Shown piece by piece: positions 29,224 to 40,886 of a stretch of DNA of 64,000 nucleotides. The stretch comes from Channallabes apus (Eukaryota; Chordata; Actinopteri; Siluriformes; Clariidae). A program made the position numbers and the translations under genes. The notes beneath the pieces were generated by a model that ran no database searches, was not told the origin of the DNA, and saw only the letters and a program-made list of their open reading frames with translations. The stretch is taken from the NCBI GenBank assembly GCA_030522415.1, contig CM060121.1, forward strand, positions 19,700,642 through 19,764,641, read 5' to 3'. Every line of letters begins with the position of its first letter. The first letter of the stretch is position 1.

Positions 29224-32200
29224 TTGTTTTTAAATGGCAATTTTTGAGGATGACCAGAGCCAGATGATTTGTTCCTCTGCAGTGCTTACATACAGTACAG
29301 TAAGCCTGGGTTAAGAATATTATACACTTTTAGCCCAATTCCCAAACTGATTTAGTTTTCCAAATCTAGCCTAAATTGCATTCCTGTGCTTATTTTCTGT
29401 TCTCATTTAGTCTCTGAAGCTCTTTAATCGCTACAATATATCATCACTTTCCTGTCTCTAATGGATCCAATTAAATAAATGAATGGACTACTTATGTCAA
29501 GCCTTGTCATTGTTATAGAAATAAAATGTGTAACATTTAAGGGAAAAGGGTTTAAGATACAATAGGTTTTTAAAGCTTGTTCTCAGAAGCCCTCTGGTAT
29601 TGCTGAGCAAATCATGTTAATACTGCCTGGGCTGTGCTCTCTAAATGCTCTATAATAACACTCTCCCACTTTTGCAGAGAAGGAGACTTTCAAAGTTAGA
29701 CATCATAGTCAGCATTAAAGCAGTAATAAAAATGTTCTCTTCTTCACTTTTTAAATAAAGAATGAAGCTTTAAATGTCCACCGAATATCGACTAAGGATT
29801 CATATTTCAAAATAATGAATTACACTGTGAGAAGCATTAAATGACTGAAACTGTTCTTTGATAAGTTTTAAAAGCAAAATACACAATAGAGAAAACTGGT
29901 ACATTAAGTCTTTATTGAAAGGTGGTGTGATTCTTACTGAATGAGAGCAATTATTACTAAATATGAATACAGGCCATTATTTAATTTAAAAACCTTTCAA
30001 TAGTTTATAGCTGCTCAAAAATTCTGGTATGGATTCAGCATGTTTTTCATTTCTTAACATTTAAATAATTGTATGTTTTATTATGTTTTAATTGATCCAC
30101 ATTCATTTACACAAGCAATTTGAAACGAATTGAAGATTTTTATGTTTTAGTTGTGTTACTAAATAAGCTGAGAGTTTACCAGGTAAGGTATTTGATTAAA
30201 AAAGAAACAATACCTTAAAAAAAGGACATAAAAAAATATGCTATGTTGTAACTGTCACATATATTAAGACATTGGATAATTGGAAACAGTACAATTCACT
30301 GTGGTAATTATATTTCAGAGTAAAGAGAATTAAGGGTCATTGTGATTTTTAATTAGAACTGCCCTAGGGCACTGAGGGGAAGATTACAGTGCATTGATTC
30401 ACTCCCTCTCCCTTGCTGTGCTGCACCTTTCTCTCTCTGACTATAATTGACATCGCCCCCAGGCTGTCGCTTTCTGCCTGCTGTACAGAAGCAAGGACTT
30501 GCTGTACACTGCCACTGCTACCCAGTAGCACCAATGACACTCCTCTCTGTTATCACTTTTCTGAAGGTTTAGTCTGAGAATGAATAGTACTACCTGGAGC
30601 TGTCCTTCCAGCTGTCTCAAGAGCAACCTATTGAAATTCTGACTTTATACAGAGAAAGCACCTGCCTCAGATCAGTCTAAAAGGTCAGCAAAATACTCAG
30701 CAGTGATGCCTATTAGCTGGTTACACATTTAAATGTCACCTCTCTGCCCACCGTGACAAGGGGGCTGCTGGTTAGAGTTCTGAATCTCCTTGCCAGCTCG
30801 TTTCTGTTGGATAAGACTGGGGAAGCTGCCAGAGCCTTCACACATGGAACTGCTGTGAAAGCACAAATTGGAGATGTGCCTCTCAGGTCTGCTTTAATTA
30901 ATAAGGATGTGATATACACTCAGTTACGAATTAACTGGAAAAATCTTTGCGCTGTGCTGTTCAAGCAATGCTGACATTGGTTCAGCCATTGGGATTGCTG
31001 AAGCTAAAAACATTGGAACTTCATGGAATTCTGAAAAAACAAACATGCTAAATTCATAATATACCCATCTCCCATGCCCTCTTTATATTATTCACACTAA
31101 TGTTTTTCCTGGTTATGGTTTTTTTTTTCTTCTGTAATGCAAAACATTCCTGTTTCCTCTGGAAGCCTCCCCAAGAACATCTAATGATGTAATGTTCCCT
31201 GAATGCCAGATTTAATTGTGTTTTCCAGCTCTGAGGAGTTGCTGCTAGGTAAATCTTCACCGTGCATCTTGAATAATTCATATACTCCTTATGGATAAAT
31301 AGATTTATTGAAAATGAAATCTAGTAGTCCATGTGGAAGGCGAATTTTAGTTCAAACACAGTCCTGTTTCATTTTTCCATTTCCAAGTGGATATTAAACC
31401 TCCTTTAGTTAAATTCCCATTAACTTTAAGTGCAGAATTTCAGCAGACCGTTTATCTTCTAAAATGCTTCAAATAAATTCGACTTGACTCAGGAAACTGA
31501 GCAGCAAACAAACAAACAAAAAAAAAATCCAACAACAAATTATTTTCAATGTCAGAATTGATTTAAAACCCCTCGCAGACTCCTGACGGCTGCGGCATTA
31601 AAGTGTTTGGCATGTGGTTGGGGGATTGTGTGTTTGAATTGAGATGATGCTTGAGATGGCTTTCCTCTCTCCCTTGCCAATAAGAGAAATCAGGTGTGCT
31701 ATGAAGTTACTTGAGCTCCATCCATGTGTAAAGATTTACTGCCTTTAAATCACCCGAAGTGTTCTTCTAGGGACTCTTCAAGTCAAGTCAAGTGAATAAA
31801 TGTTGATTCTGGTCAGAAGGTGCTATTAAATTTTCTATAATAGCAGCTAGTTTCAGTTGCAAGATAAACAAAATATTATGTCTATATTAATGCAATTTTT
31901 TGGTATATTATTATTTATATAGTAACAATTTATGCTTGTTCATATTCTGAAGTTTTCTGTGAAGAGACCTTTATTTAGCTTTTTTTAAATAGCGTCTCCA
32001 ATATCAAAGGTTTGTTTCAGTTAGGCTGTACTGTATTGTACTGTACTGTAAGGCTATTTATGTTTCTCAACATGGAACAGTCTTCAGTACTAAGTGTCAT
32101 TTGTGTTGTTTTTCAGTAAGATTTTTTGGTGTTCAGATAGAAAACAAGAGGATTTGGTGTGTGAATGTCTGTTCATGACAGCATATTAGTGTATTGTGAT

Positions 32201-32331
32201 AATGTTAGGAGTAACACATACGAATGTTTCTGATGAATATTCCATTGCATTAAGTATAAATATATGCATACTTTAAGAAAAACTGAATCCATCATTATAA
32301 ACTAAGGCCAGTGCAATGAGTCCGAATGAAG
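29224..32331 (-). other. fam20c intron, unique sequence
   Basis: No transposons recognised. Bases about 30320-30480 and 31560-31720 are higher-complexity blocks without repeat character and could be conserved non-coding sequence. A CTGTA-repeat patch lies at about 32028-32050. Confidence 0.45.
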
Positions 32332-32333
32332 TA

Positions 32334-32766
32334 CACTGTGTAACCAAAGGTATGTGGGCACCTGACCAACTACACACAAACCTGCTTGTTAAACATCCTA
32401 TTCCGGAGTTAGTCCCTTTTGCTATTATAATAACCTCCACTCTACTGGGAAGACTTTTCACTAGAATTTACAGCATGGTTGTGGGGATTTGCTTATTCAG
32501 CCACAAAAGCATTAGAGAAGTCAGACACTATAACTTCAACAATGTTCAATCCATCCCAAAGATGTTCCATTGGGTGAAGTCAAGTGTCTGTGCAGGTCAC
32601 TCAAGTTCTCCAAAATATTTTTATTTAGCATACTTTGCTCTAGGAGACATATTTCATTATACACAGACATTCTGGATTACAGTACTTTGTGTTTCTATCA
32701 TTGTTGTAAGAGTTTTGGAAATGCCTGAAATCGATGTGATGTCTATATACTCTTGGCCATATAGTG
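32334..32766. mobile_element. Internally deleted Tc1-like element with TA duplication
   Basis: The ends are CACTGTGTAACCAAAGGTAT on the left and, from the minus strand, CACTATATGGCCAAGAGTAT on the right. TA flanks both sides, at 32332-32333 and 32767-32768. The interior matches the antisense of a fish Tc1 transposase C-terminal region: TCTACTGGGAAGACTTTTCA, ATGTTCCATTGGGTGAAGTC and GTGCAGGTCACTCAAG. At 433 bp it is non-autonomous. The 165-codon plus-strand frame across it (32316-32813) is an antisense artefact. Confidence 0.88.
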
Positions 32767-32768
32767 TA

Positions 32769-33730
32769 TCAACAAGAGCCAGGCTGTTTAACCCCATTAT
32801 TCTAAAAGACTGAACATTTTACTAAGCTTTATATCTTGTTTTTCCAGAATGGCTGGTTGGCACAGTCAGGTTCATATGCAAGACAAAAAAAACATAAGAA
32901 AAGAAGCACAAAGAAGTGATTAAAGTCTACCTTTCAAGCATAGAGCTTAACAATAAGCAGTTTAACTGCCAACACAAAAAGATTACCTACTGTAAACTCT
33001 TCCTGTGTTTAATGGACTTGAATTAGATAAAAAAAATCTAAACAAACATCTGTGTCACACTCCAGTAAAGAAATATGTGGACTACAAGCAACAATTACTT
33101 GTATATTATTCTGCCTGTTATCTTTAGATAGTGTTTTCTTTTAAAGAAGTCTGCTATCTCTTCTCATTTCAACAACCGAGTCCAGGTTGTGCAGTATACA
33201 GTAGCACTGAAATGACATGCTACGTATACTGTATAGGAAAATGGCATTACTGGAAAATGGTTACTGGATGAGCTTTACTGGCTGGCCTTGGAACACCTTT
33301 CCATTCAGGAGACACATGACCAGAACATTACAAAGGCCAAGATAATGAAGCCACAGTTGGGACTTTAAAGTGCCTTTGGCTAAACATTCTTCCTCTTCTC
33401 AAAGCTTCCGCTTCTCATAGCACAGATTTACTAGAGTCATGAATAGCTCAGATCTATAGGAATTCATTTAAAATCAAAATCAGTCACATGCTTCAGAGTT
33501 CAATTGGAAACCCGACAGAGTATTTGACAGATGTATGGATGGCTGGAGATGTGAATCTTATAGCATACTGTACAGTATATAATATTAATTTTATATATTT
33601 AAATCACACACATCTCACATTAAATTATGTTTTCCCCCTGTAGTGTATTTAAATTTCATAACAATATTACATAAACAGTTAAACTGGACATACACTAAAC
33701 ATCAAGTGTTGAATATCATTTTAGAAAACT
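32769..33730 (-). other. fam20c intron, unique sequence
   Basis: Nothing recognised. Confidence 0.4.
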
Positions 33731-34190
33731 ACGAGGGGCATTTAAATCAAACCAGATCTTTGATCTTATGATTTTTTTTTTACTACCTTTATTTCTCTAT
33801 AATCCCCTTCTGCACTAATGCACTTATTCCAGCGTTTCATTAGTGCTTGGATATCATCAAGGTTGAAATATTATTATTATGCTGGAGCCATGATCAGACA
33901 TTAGGCTTTTCATCTCAAAAGATTCCTTTAATTCACAGCAGATTAGCATTCTTCTGTGCCCGGTCAAATGCAGAAAGCTCTCTTTCACCCTATGTGCACT
34001 CACCTCCCAAGAAATGCAGGTGTTTGTGAATGATTGTGTGTACAGTTCCCACAAACAGATGTGACTCTTCCATAAGTTGAGTTTTAAGGATCAGGCATTC
34101 AACTTGCTGAATGTTCACGAGAATAACTGCAGTGGGCTCCAAGCCACCTTGACCGGGATCGCTATACACAGACATAGTCAGTCAATTGGT
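33731..34190 (-). mobile_element. Mariner-like transposase relic
   Basis: The left edge reads ACGAGGGGCATTTAAAT, like a mariner-type terminal repeat. On the minus strand, 34175-33990 reads PGQGGLEPTAVILVNIQQVE and then HLFVGTVHTIIHKHLHF, resembling the N-terminal helix-turn-helix region of mariner-family transposases. Stops and frame changes follow. The other terminal repeat was not found. Confidence 0.6.
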
Positions 34191-35250
34191 TTTGCACTCC
34201 TATTTTTCTGTTCATGAGATGGAGCCATGACATGGCTATCTGAATAAAAACTTAATATTTTGTTTTACCACTATCATAGCATCTACTTTTGTGCTTCACA
34301 GAATCTGTATTTCTGAATCTAAATCTTGAAACTAGGAAATCTACAACATAGGAAATGTACAGGCAAAAATGTTGATGCACCCCCTCCCCCCAAGCAATAT
34401 GTACATATCTCTAAATCAAAATGCATTCTTCCAAGCATGAAACATGCAAGTCACATGCAAAGTTGGCAAGAAGAGCCACTAACCATGCACAAACCATCAT
34501 ACAGTAAGCCTTTTTAGACCAGTGTTTGATGTGATGTTTTGACTTGACCATTGAAGTTCAAAAGCTGAAGAGAGTAATAATGAAGACAAGTCTGGCTGTT
34601 TGCAGCTGCTCTACTCCAGTAGGGATTTTAAGCACTTTTCCTATGCCTTCTCCAGCCCATAAATCAATTTGTATTTATCAAGCTATCATCCCTTGATAGT
34701 TGGTGTGTATTGAGCAGTGGCATTTTAGCATCTGATGAAAACTGAGACAGCCATCAACAGGAAAGTGAGCCACTCTGATCTGTAAACCAGCACAACTTGC
34801 AATAGGACACCAAAGTCATGATAAAAAGGTAACAAAAAATTAAGGCACAGTACTGCTGTGCTTTTATGTTCAAATTATCCTTACATCTTGCTCAAAAGAG
34901 CAAAAACAGTAGAGCAAATTAATTCAGCATGAAAACAGAACAGTTCAATTTCAGTGCAAGTCTCCTGACGAACAAATCTCCATTGTTTGGGTCGGAAAGG
35001 AAAAATATAATTTGGTGTTTGGGATCATTCTTCAGATTTCTGCTGTTTCATGTTTGTAGTACAGTAATAGACTTTTAAAGACATTTTAGCTCACTGTAAT
35101 GAAGCAGGAGTTGAAGGCAAATAATCGAAGACGTTAATGTAAACACAACCAGCTAATATTGTGGGTTTGAGAACACATATGGTAATGGAATTATCAGTGC
35201 ATTCTGAGAAATAATATTTTTTGTGAATAATCCTGAAATGATCTACAATG
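34191..35250 (-). other. fam20c intron, unique sequence
   Basis: Nothing recognised. Confidence 0.4.
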
Positions 35251-36802
35251 GGTGCACAAGCGGTATGTGACTTTTACCGTCGCGGCGTATGGCGTCAGCA
35301 TTTGGGTTTGTGTGTTTGCTGGCTTTTACCGCTGAGTGGCGCTATATAACTATAGACTGACGCCTCAGGCCTTAGTTCGTTCTCCCCAGGATTAATGAGT
35401 CGCAGCTCGTCAGAGCCGCACGTAGTTGCAGATAAAATTAAGTGAAACATTATAATTAAACGAATTTATAATCACAGTAGTGATTACAGTACAAATTTAT
35501 AATGTAAATTAAATTAAATATTTTTAGGATCGAATTTAAGCTACTTCTTAAATAGACGTTATCACAGTGAGTCTTTACCACCGCCGGCAAAAACCTTATA
35601 AAATACAAGTGAAACATTAAACTCTGGCTGTGTGTATCAGAAAACGTGGGTGAGCCACAGGTGTTGTCAGATTAATGGTCAAAAACGATACAATAAACCT
35701 ATATAAGCTACATACTGTAGCCTTTATAAGACTTTACTTTTATTTAAGTGCACGACAATGACGAGAAAATTTTATGATCTTGTAAAATAATGAAAGCAAA
35801 CTGGGATACAGCGCTATTCTGTGTGGGTTTCTGTGAACTTGAGCACGTCAGAAAATTAACCGAAACTCCGTGTGTACTCGCCTCAGAGACTTGAAAAATA
35901 TATACTTACAGAAAGCAAAATGTCTACTTTTATATAAACTAATGGGGAAAAAAAATCATCTTATGTAATTCGTATAAAACGTGGACTACTACAGCGCATC
36001 CACTCACAGCCGAAACCAAAGACATCAACTTAACAATGAATTATTAAAATGGCCAGTCAGTTTCCTTGCTGTTTTCTTATCCCCACCCCCGTTAAAACGG
36101 CATATTCAGAGGCTCGCCCGCGAGAAAAACATGTTAGTATATTAAGCCTGAAATAAAGCGGCTCGCAAAGACAGCGCTTATTTAACACGTATAAATTTGT
36201 GTTTGTTATATTTCTGGGAAATAGAAATCTCTTATAAATCTCTCATATCAGCGCCGCGGGTTCACGCGAAAATTTTATATTCACTAACAGGCTTATTCAC
36301 AACCACATTTCGGCCATTCACACACATACATAAAGTAAATAGAAATAAGAGACCCTGATTATACTGCATAAATATTATTTAGTAAAAAAATAAATTCCTC
36401 CGTGCTCTCGAAGACTTTGTCACCAAAAATGTAACAGATGAGGACTCATGTCCATCAATCTGATATACAGTACAGTATGCTGGAGAAACTCCCAGGTGGG
36501 AAGACACTGTGTAGTTAACATCAAACACAAAAATAAATAAATAAAATAAACATCATAAATGACCAAATGACCATAAAATTCGCGCCAGCAGATGTTATAC
36601 AGCAGCGCTTGTGTTTTTGTGTTATTATAAGAATTAAATGCAATAGGCTGGTATGCATGATTTTCTTTAATAAATAGAATAAATTGTTTAAATGTATGTA
36701 TCATGAACTATTGACCAGTGACTTATGTAAACGAATCAGTTTAGATGTAAGTAAATGCTGCGCTGTTTGGGGGAGGGACGTGCTAATGACGATTTGGTCT
36801 GC

Positions 36803-36852
36803 TGTGTGTGTGTGTGTGTGTGTCTGTGAGAGAGAGAGAGAGAGGGAGAGAG
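36803..36852. repeat. (GT)n followed by (GA)n
   Basis: About ten GT units, a short break, then about twelve GA units with one interruption. Confidence 0.9.
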
Positions 36853-39222
36853 GTTTTACATCCTCATGAAAAGGCGTGAATTATTCAGTGAAACATAGGC
36901 TCTGCTGAAAAAAATTAGGCACATCATTCACTTTATCCCAAATAAAAGGGGGTAAAATGAATAAACCCAGATGCGTGTTTCTTAGCCCCACTCCCGTGAA
37001 CACAGCGTATTCAGAGAAAAGCGTGCCCGCAAGAGGATGTGCTCGGACCACTCAGCTTCTGCAGATTCTAAAATTGACAGTGTTACCGTTTTTTAATCAC
37101 TGGAATAGAAGAGATAGAAAGTTTCTCTATACACAACCCGTGATTTTTATGCTATTTTAGAAATGGGAAATACAAATGGAATATTTTTTAGGTTTTATTT
37201 AAATTTTTTATAAAATATTAACTTTCAATATTTTATAAAAACACCCCAAAAAATTATTGTATATAGAGTGATTACAACCAATACAATTTATGTTATGATA
37301 AGGAAAATCTTCATTTCTTCTATTCCAGTAAAACAGTAATAATGTCAATTTTAGAATCTAGAATCCAGAAGATAACATTTGCACAAATTAAAAAAGATAT
37401 TTTATGTGTAATTAGAAAACTACACGTGTACGGTTTGTGTCATCTTATATTTTGTTCTTTGAATTTGTAGTAGATTTATTAACTGAAATAAATGAAACTA
37501 AACGACCATAAAATTTAAACATTGTCAGATTAATGTGCAAAAACTATATAGTAAAACTATATAAGCTACATAGCTGTAGATGCGGTCATATTATTTCACC
37601 AGTTTTGACGCGTAGCTTTGTCTTAAAGTTTCACTCACACGACAGAAGTCCGATCTCTTTGTCTCTTGTAGTTTATTTTGTCAGCATCAAAAAATCAACA
37701 CTTCATACAGTCGTCTTGAGTAAATCCACTGTGATTACAGACACCAGTTGCTGCATCTTGCAAATATCTGACTTTTACAACAACCTGTTTGCTGTATCTT
37801 GTAAATTACAGTCTTGGCTTACGAATATAACAACACTCTTGCTGTGTATATCCACTTACAGGAGCTGACGGTTACAACAACCTAGTTGTTGTATCTTACA
37901 TTCCCAGCTTACGAGCTTACGGTCAAAAGCTTGTGTTTCCTTAGCCTTCCGCATCTAGACTGAACTCTCTAACATATGACAGTCACACAAATGCATGTAA
38001 TAGTAGAATGACATCACAGACCAACTTACAAGTGTCAAAATGGATGCATAACTTAGAAATATAAAGCTTAAGGCTTATGTAACAAACTTAGTGCTTAATG
38101 CATTACTAATGAGTAGAACAAGGTAGAATAAATGAAATAACAGCAAATAAAATAAACACAACAACAAATTCATAACAAGTACGATATGGCACTTACAATA
38201 GCCTTTATAAGACTCTATTTAACAAAATCATAAAGTTTTTTCGTCATTGTGAGTGCACCTAAATAAAACTAAAGAAAGTAAATGGGGTTCTGTATTGTTT
38301 TTGTGAACTTGAGCACGTCAGAAAATGAACCGAAACTCCGTGTATACTCACCTCACAGACATGAAAAATATATACTTATAGAAAGCGAAATGTCTGCTTT
38401 TATATAAACTAATGAAAAACAAATTATTACATTATGTAATCCGTATGAAAAGTGAATTGTAGGCGCGTCACTGCTTCGGAGATAACGGAATGGAAGAGAT
38501 AGAAAGTTTCCTCATCATAACATGCCTTGTATTGTTTTTAATTACTCTATACACAGCCCGTGATTTTTATGTTATTTCAGAGATGGGAAATTTGCAGACA
38601 TTTAAAAAGAGGCCTGAATCACTGCAGGTCTTCAAAATCCAGGTCTTAAAGTGGGGAGGGGTGCATTTCAGTTTATCTGAATGTATAGGTGAGAACAGCT
38701 GATTCACACCTGGGGAGGGTGAATAATTTGCATTTGAATGATGTCTGCCATTGTAAAGCACACACAGTAACACTAAAAGAACAACATCCCAGGAGCCCTG
38801 ATTACACGGCATAAATATTATTAAATATTACAACAAAACTCCTCCGCGCGGGAAAACTTTATGCGTGCGGGTGAGTGCTGATTAGACTTTGAAGGGAATT
38901 AAAGAGGAGGAGATAAACAACAATAGCCCATGTTTAGAAAAACAGTTTTATTTAGACTATATAAAATAATCCTGCATCTATTTTTAGGCGTCACAATGAC
39001 GAAAAAACTTAATGATCTTGTAAAATAATTAAAGCAAACGCTATTCTGTATTGTTTTCGGTGAACTTGAGCGCGTCAGAAAATGAACCGAAACTCACATG
39101 TATACGTGAATTATTGAAATGGTCAGAGTCAGTCTCCTTGCTGTTTTCCCCCCAATGCATTTTTTTATTTTATGCGTGCGGCTGAGTGCTGATCAGACTA
39201 CGTAGGAGGTTAAAGACGAGGA

Positions 39223-39806
39223 TGTCACGGCGTGCGCCTGTGATGGGCGTGCGCACAAATCTACTATGGCTTCTTGCGATAGGCTCCGTCTTCACTTCAT
39301 AGGCTCCCTAGATAGGCAGCAGGTATGTAAAGGGACGGAGCCGCCTATTCGGGCCGGCTGGCGATAATCTCGGGCTTGCTCCACATTATAAAAGCAAGGC
39401 GCGGACTTGAGTCCGGGAAGTACATGATGCGGTGGAGCAGGACAGAGTGGCATGCAAATGGGGCGATGTGACGTGCCCCAAGGACTTTAAACAGGACATT
39501 GGCATTCCGCCCATTGATCCTCGTGCGCCCTCCCGCTTCACTCCGTGCAGGCGCGCTGCCTCTGCGTGCTCCGTTCTGCCACTCCGCTCATCGCCACCTT
39601 TCGCCAGCTGTGTACCTGCATGTCAGCATGGCACAGTCCCCGGAACTGCACATGAATTTCATCCCTTCCCCTTTCTTTCCGTCCTCCCTCCTTTAACCCT
39701 TTCCTTCTCTATTTTACCTAAATAAATGATCCCTTTTCCTGTAAGACCTCGCCTCGTGTCTGTGCTTCATGGTGACGCCCGTGCAAATAGGCTCGAACCC
39801 GTTACA
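39223..39806 (+). mobile_element. Probable solo LTR of a retrotransposon
   Basis: A 584-bp GC-rich segment starting TGTCACGGCGTGCG and ending CCCGTTACA (TG...CA ends). It has a TATA-like CATTATAAAAGC near 39384, a downstream CT-rich stretch, and AATAAA near 39720 about 85 bp before the end. This is the order expected of U3-R-U5. No primer-binding site or internal retroelement sequence follows on either side, so it looks like a recombined solo LTR. A convincing target duplication is missing. The 97-codon frame at 39432-39725 lies inside it and is not a gene. Confidence 0.6.
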
Positions 39807-39845
39807 GATACCAAATCCCGAACCCAAACCTCATTTAAATTAAAT

Positions 39846-40085
39846 TAAATAAGGGAGCCTCCCACAGTCCAAAGACTTGGCAGATTAGGCTAATTGGCAT
39901 TCACAAATTGACCATAGTGTGTGAATGAGTGTGTGTGAGTGTGTGTGTGCTCTGCGATGGATTGGCATGCTGTCCAGTGTGTACCCTGCCTCGTGCCCTG
40001 AGTCTCCTGGGATAGGCTCCAGGTCCCCGCGACCCTAAATACAGGATAAAGCGGTATAGAAGATGAATGAATGAACGAATAAATA
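39846..40085 (+). mobile_element. Family A SINE, 5'-truncated
   Basis: The plus-strand copy lacks the tRNA-like head. It begins within the CTCCCACAGTCCAAAGAC body and ends in CCCTAAATACAGGATAAAGC followed by a (GAAT)n tail. Confidence 0.85.
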
Positions 40086-40195
40086 AGGGAGATTTCTTGA
40101 AGCTCAAATCTCCGAAAAACTACACTTGACACAATAACTAATATTTAAAACATTTTGCAGGCTGCCGTTTGGAGAAACCAGAAAATAAATAATAA

Positions 40196-40380
40196 ACCAT
40201 TTGTTGGGTCAAAATAACCCAAACAGGTGTTCATTTGTAAATTACTCACTACATCTCATATGACCCAACATGAGCAACACAACAATGTATTTAAAGTACC
40301 CGAAATAACCCAGAATTTTGACCCAGCATAAACCACACAACGATGTGCTTACAGAAACAACACAACATTTTTAGTGTGTC
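40196..40380. mobile_element. MITE fragment with TTGGGT/ACCCAA motifs
   Basis: Repeated TTGGGTCAAAATAACCCA-like and GACCCA/CACAACAATGT-like units, ending TTTTTAGTGTG. These features match a common fish non-autonomous DNA element family. The left end is not defined. Confidence 0.5.
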
Positions 40381-40886
40381 TTTTTTGAGTTATTGTAATG
40401 TTTTATTCTGAAAGGATATTTTACCAGTTATTTCTATTTAAAGTTTGATGTATTTTTTATTTTTATTTTTAAAATAACAATAAACAGATACAGAGATATA
40501 TAACAGTTCATTCTTCGTACAAATAAAAGTATCAGCTAGTGAACTTGATATTCTGTCCAAACAACATTTAACTAATGTTTGTTTGTTTTTTTACTCATTA
40601 TTATACAATAAATATCAATACCTCTGGTTCAGATTTTTCTTCTTTGTTGTATAAAGTTCTCAGATGTGAAAATTACAATCACTGTGGTATTTCTTCGATA
40701 CAACATATTGTTAAGACGCTTTTTATGACTTAATTCTATTTAAAACTGCGCAGAGTGAAAAATGTCACTTTGCGCCACCTGGCGGTCATTTCACGAATTA
40801 CTTTAAAATGCAACTGATTTATTTTGGCAGCTGCCGTTTTCTCACGGCGGTGAGCGCGACGGGAATAAGCATTCTAGTTGTCCACC

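Larger units (their letters stand above)
35251..40886. mobile_element. Composite repeat block with possible terminal inverted repeats
   Basis: A 5.6-kb region with many internal direct repeats and local CpG clusters unlike its flanks. The phrase GAACTTGAGCACGTCAGAAA recurs near 35832 and 38305, and as GAGCGCGTCAGAAA near 39068. TATATACTTA, CTTTTATATAAACTAATG, CCTTTATAAGACT, TGATCTTGTAAAATAAT and GGCATATTCAGAG-like blocks also recur. The outer ends may be inverted: GGTGCACAAGCGGTATGTGA on the left against GGTGGACAACTAGAATGCTT on the minus strand at the right, each leading to CCGTCGCG. No target duplication was found. The interior holds a solo LTR, a SINE and another repeat. The superfamily is unknown. 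Confidence 0.4.

Noticed and set aside
32316..32813. 165-codon plus-strand frame, one of the longest in the window
   Set aside because: It lies across the Tc1-like element at 32334-32766 and reads the antisense of its transposase remnant.
39432..39725. 97-codon plus-strand frame
   Set aside because: It lies inside the probable solo LTR and has a low-complexity, Pro/Ser-rich composition without domains.
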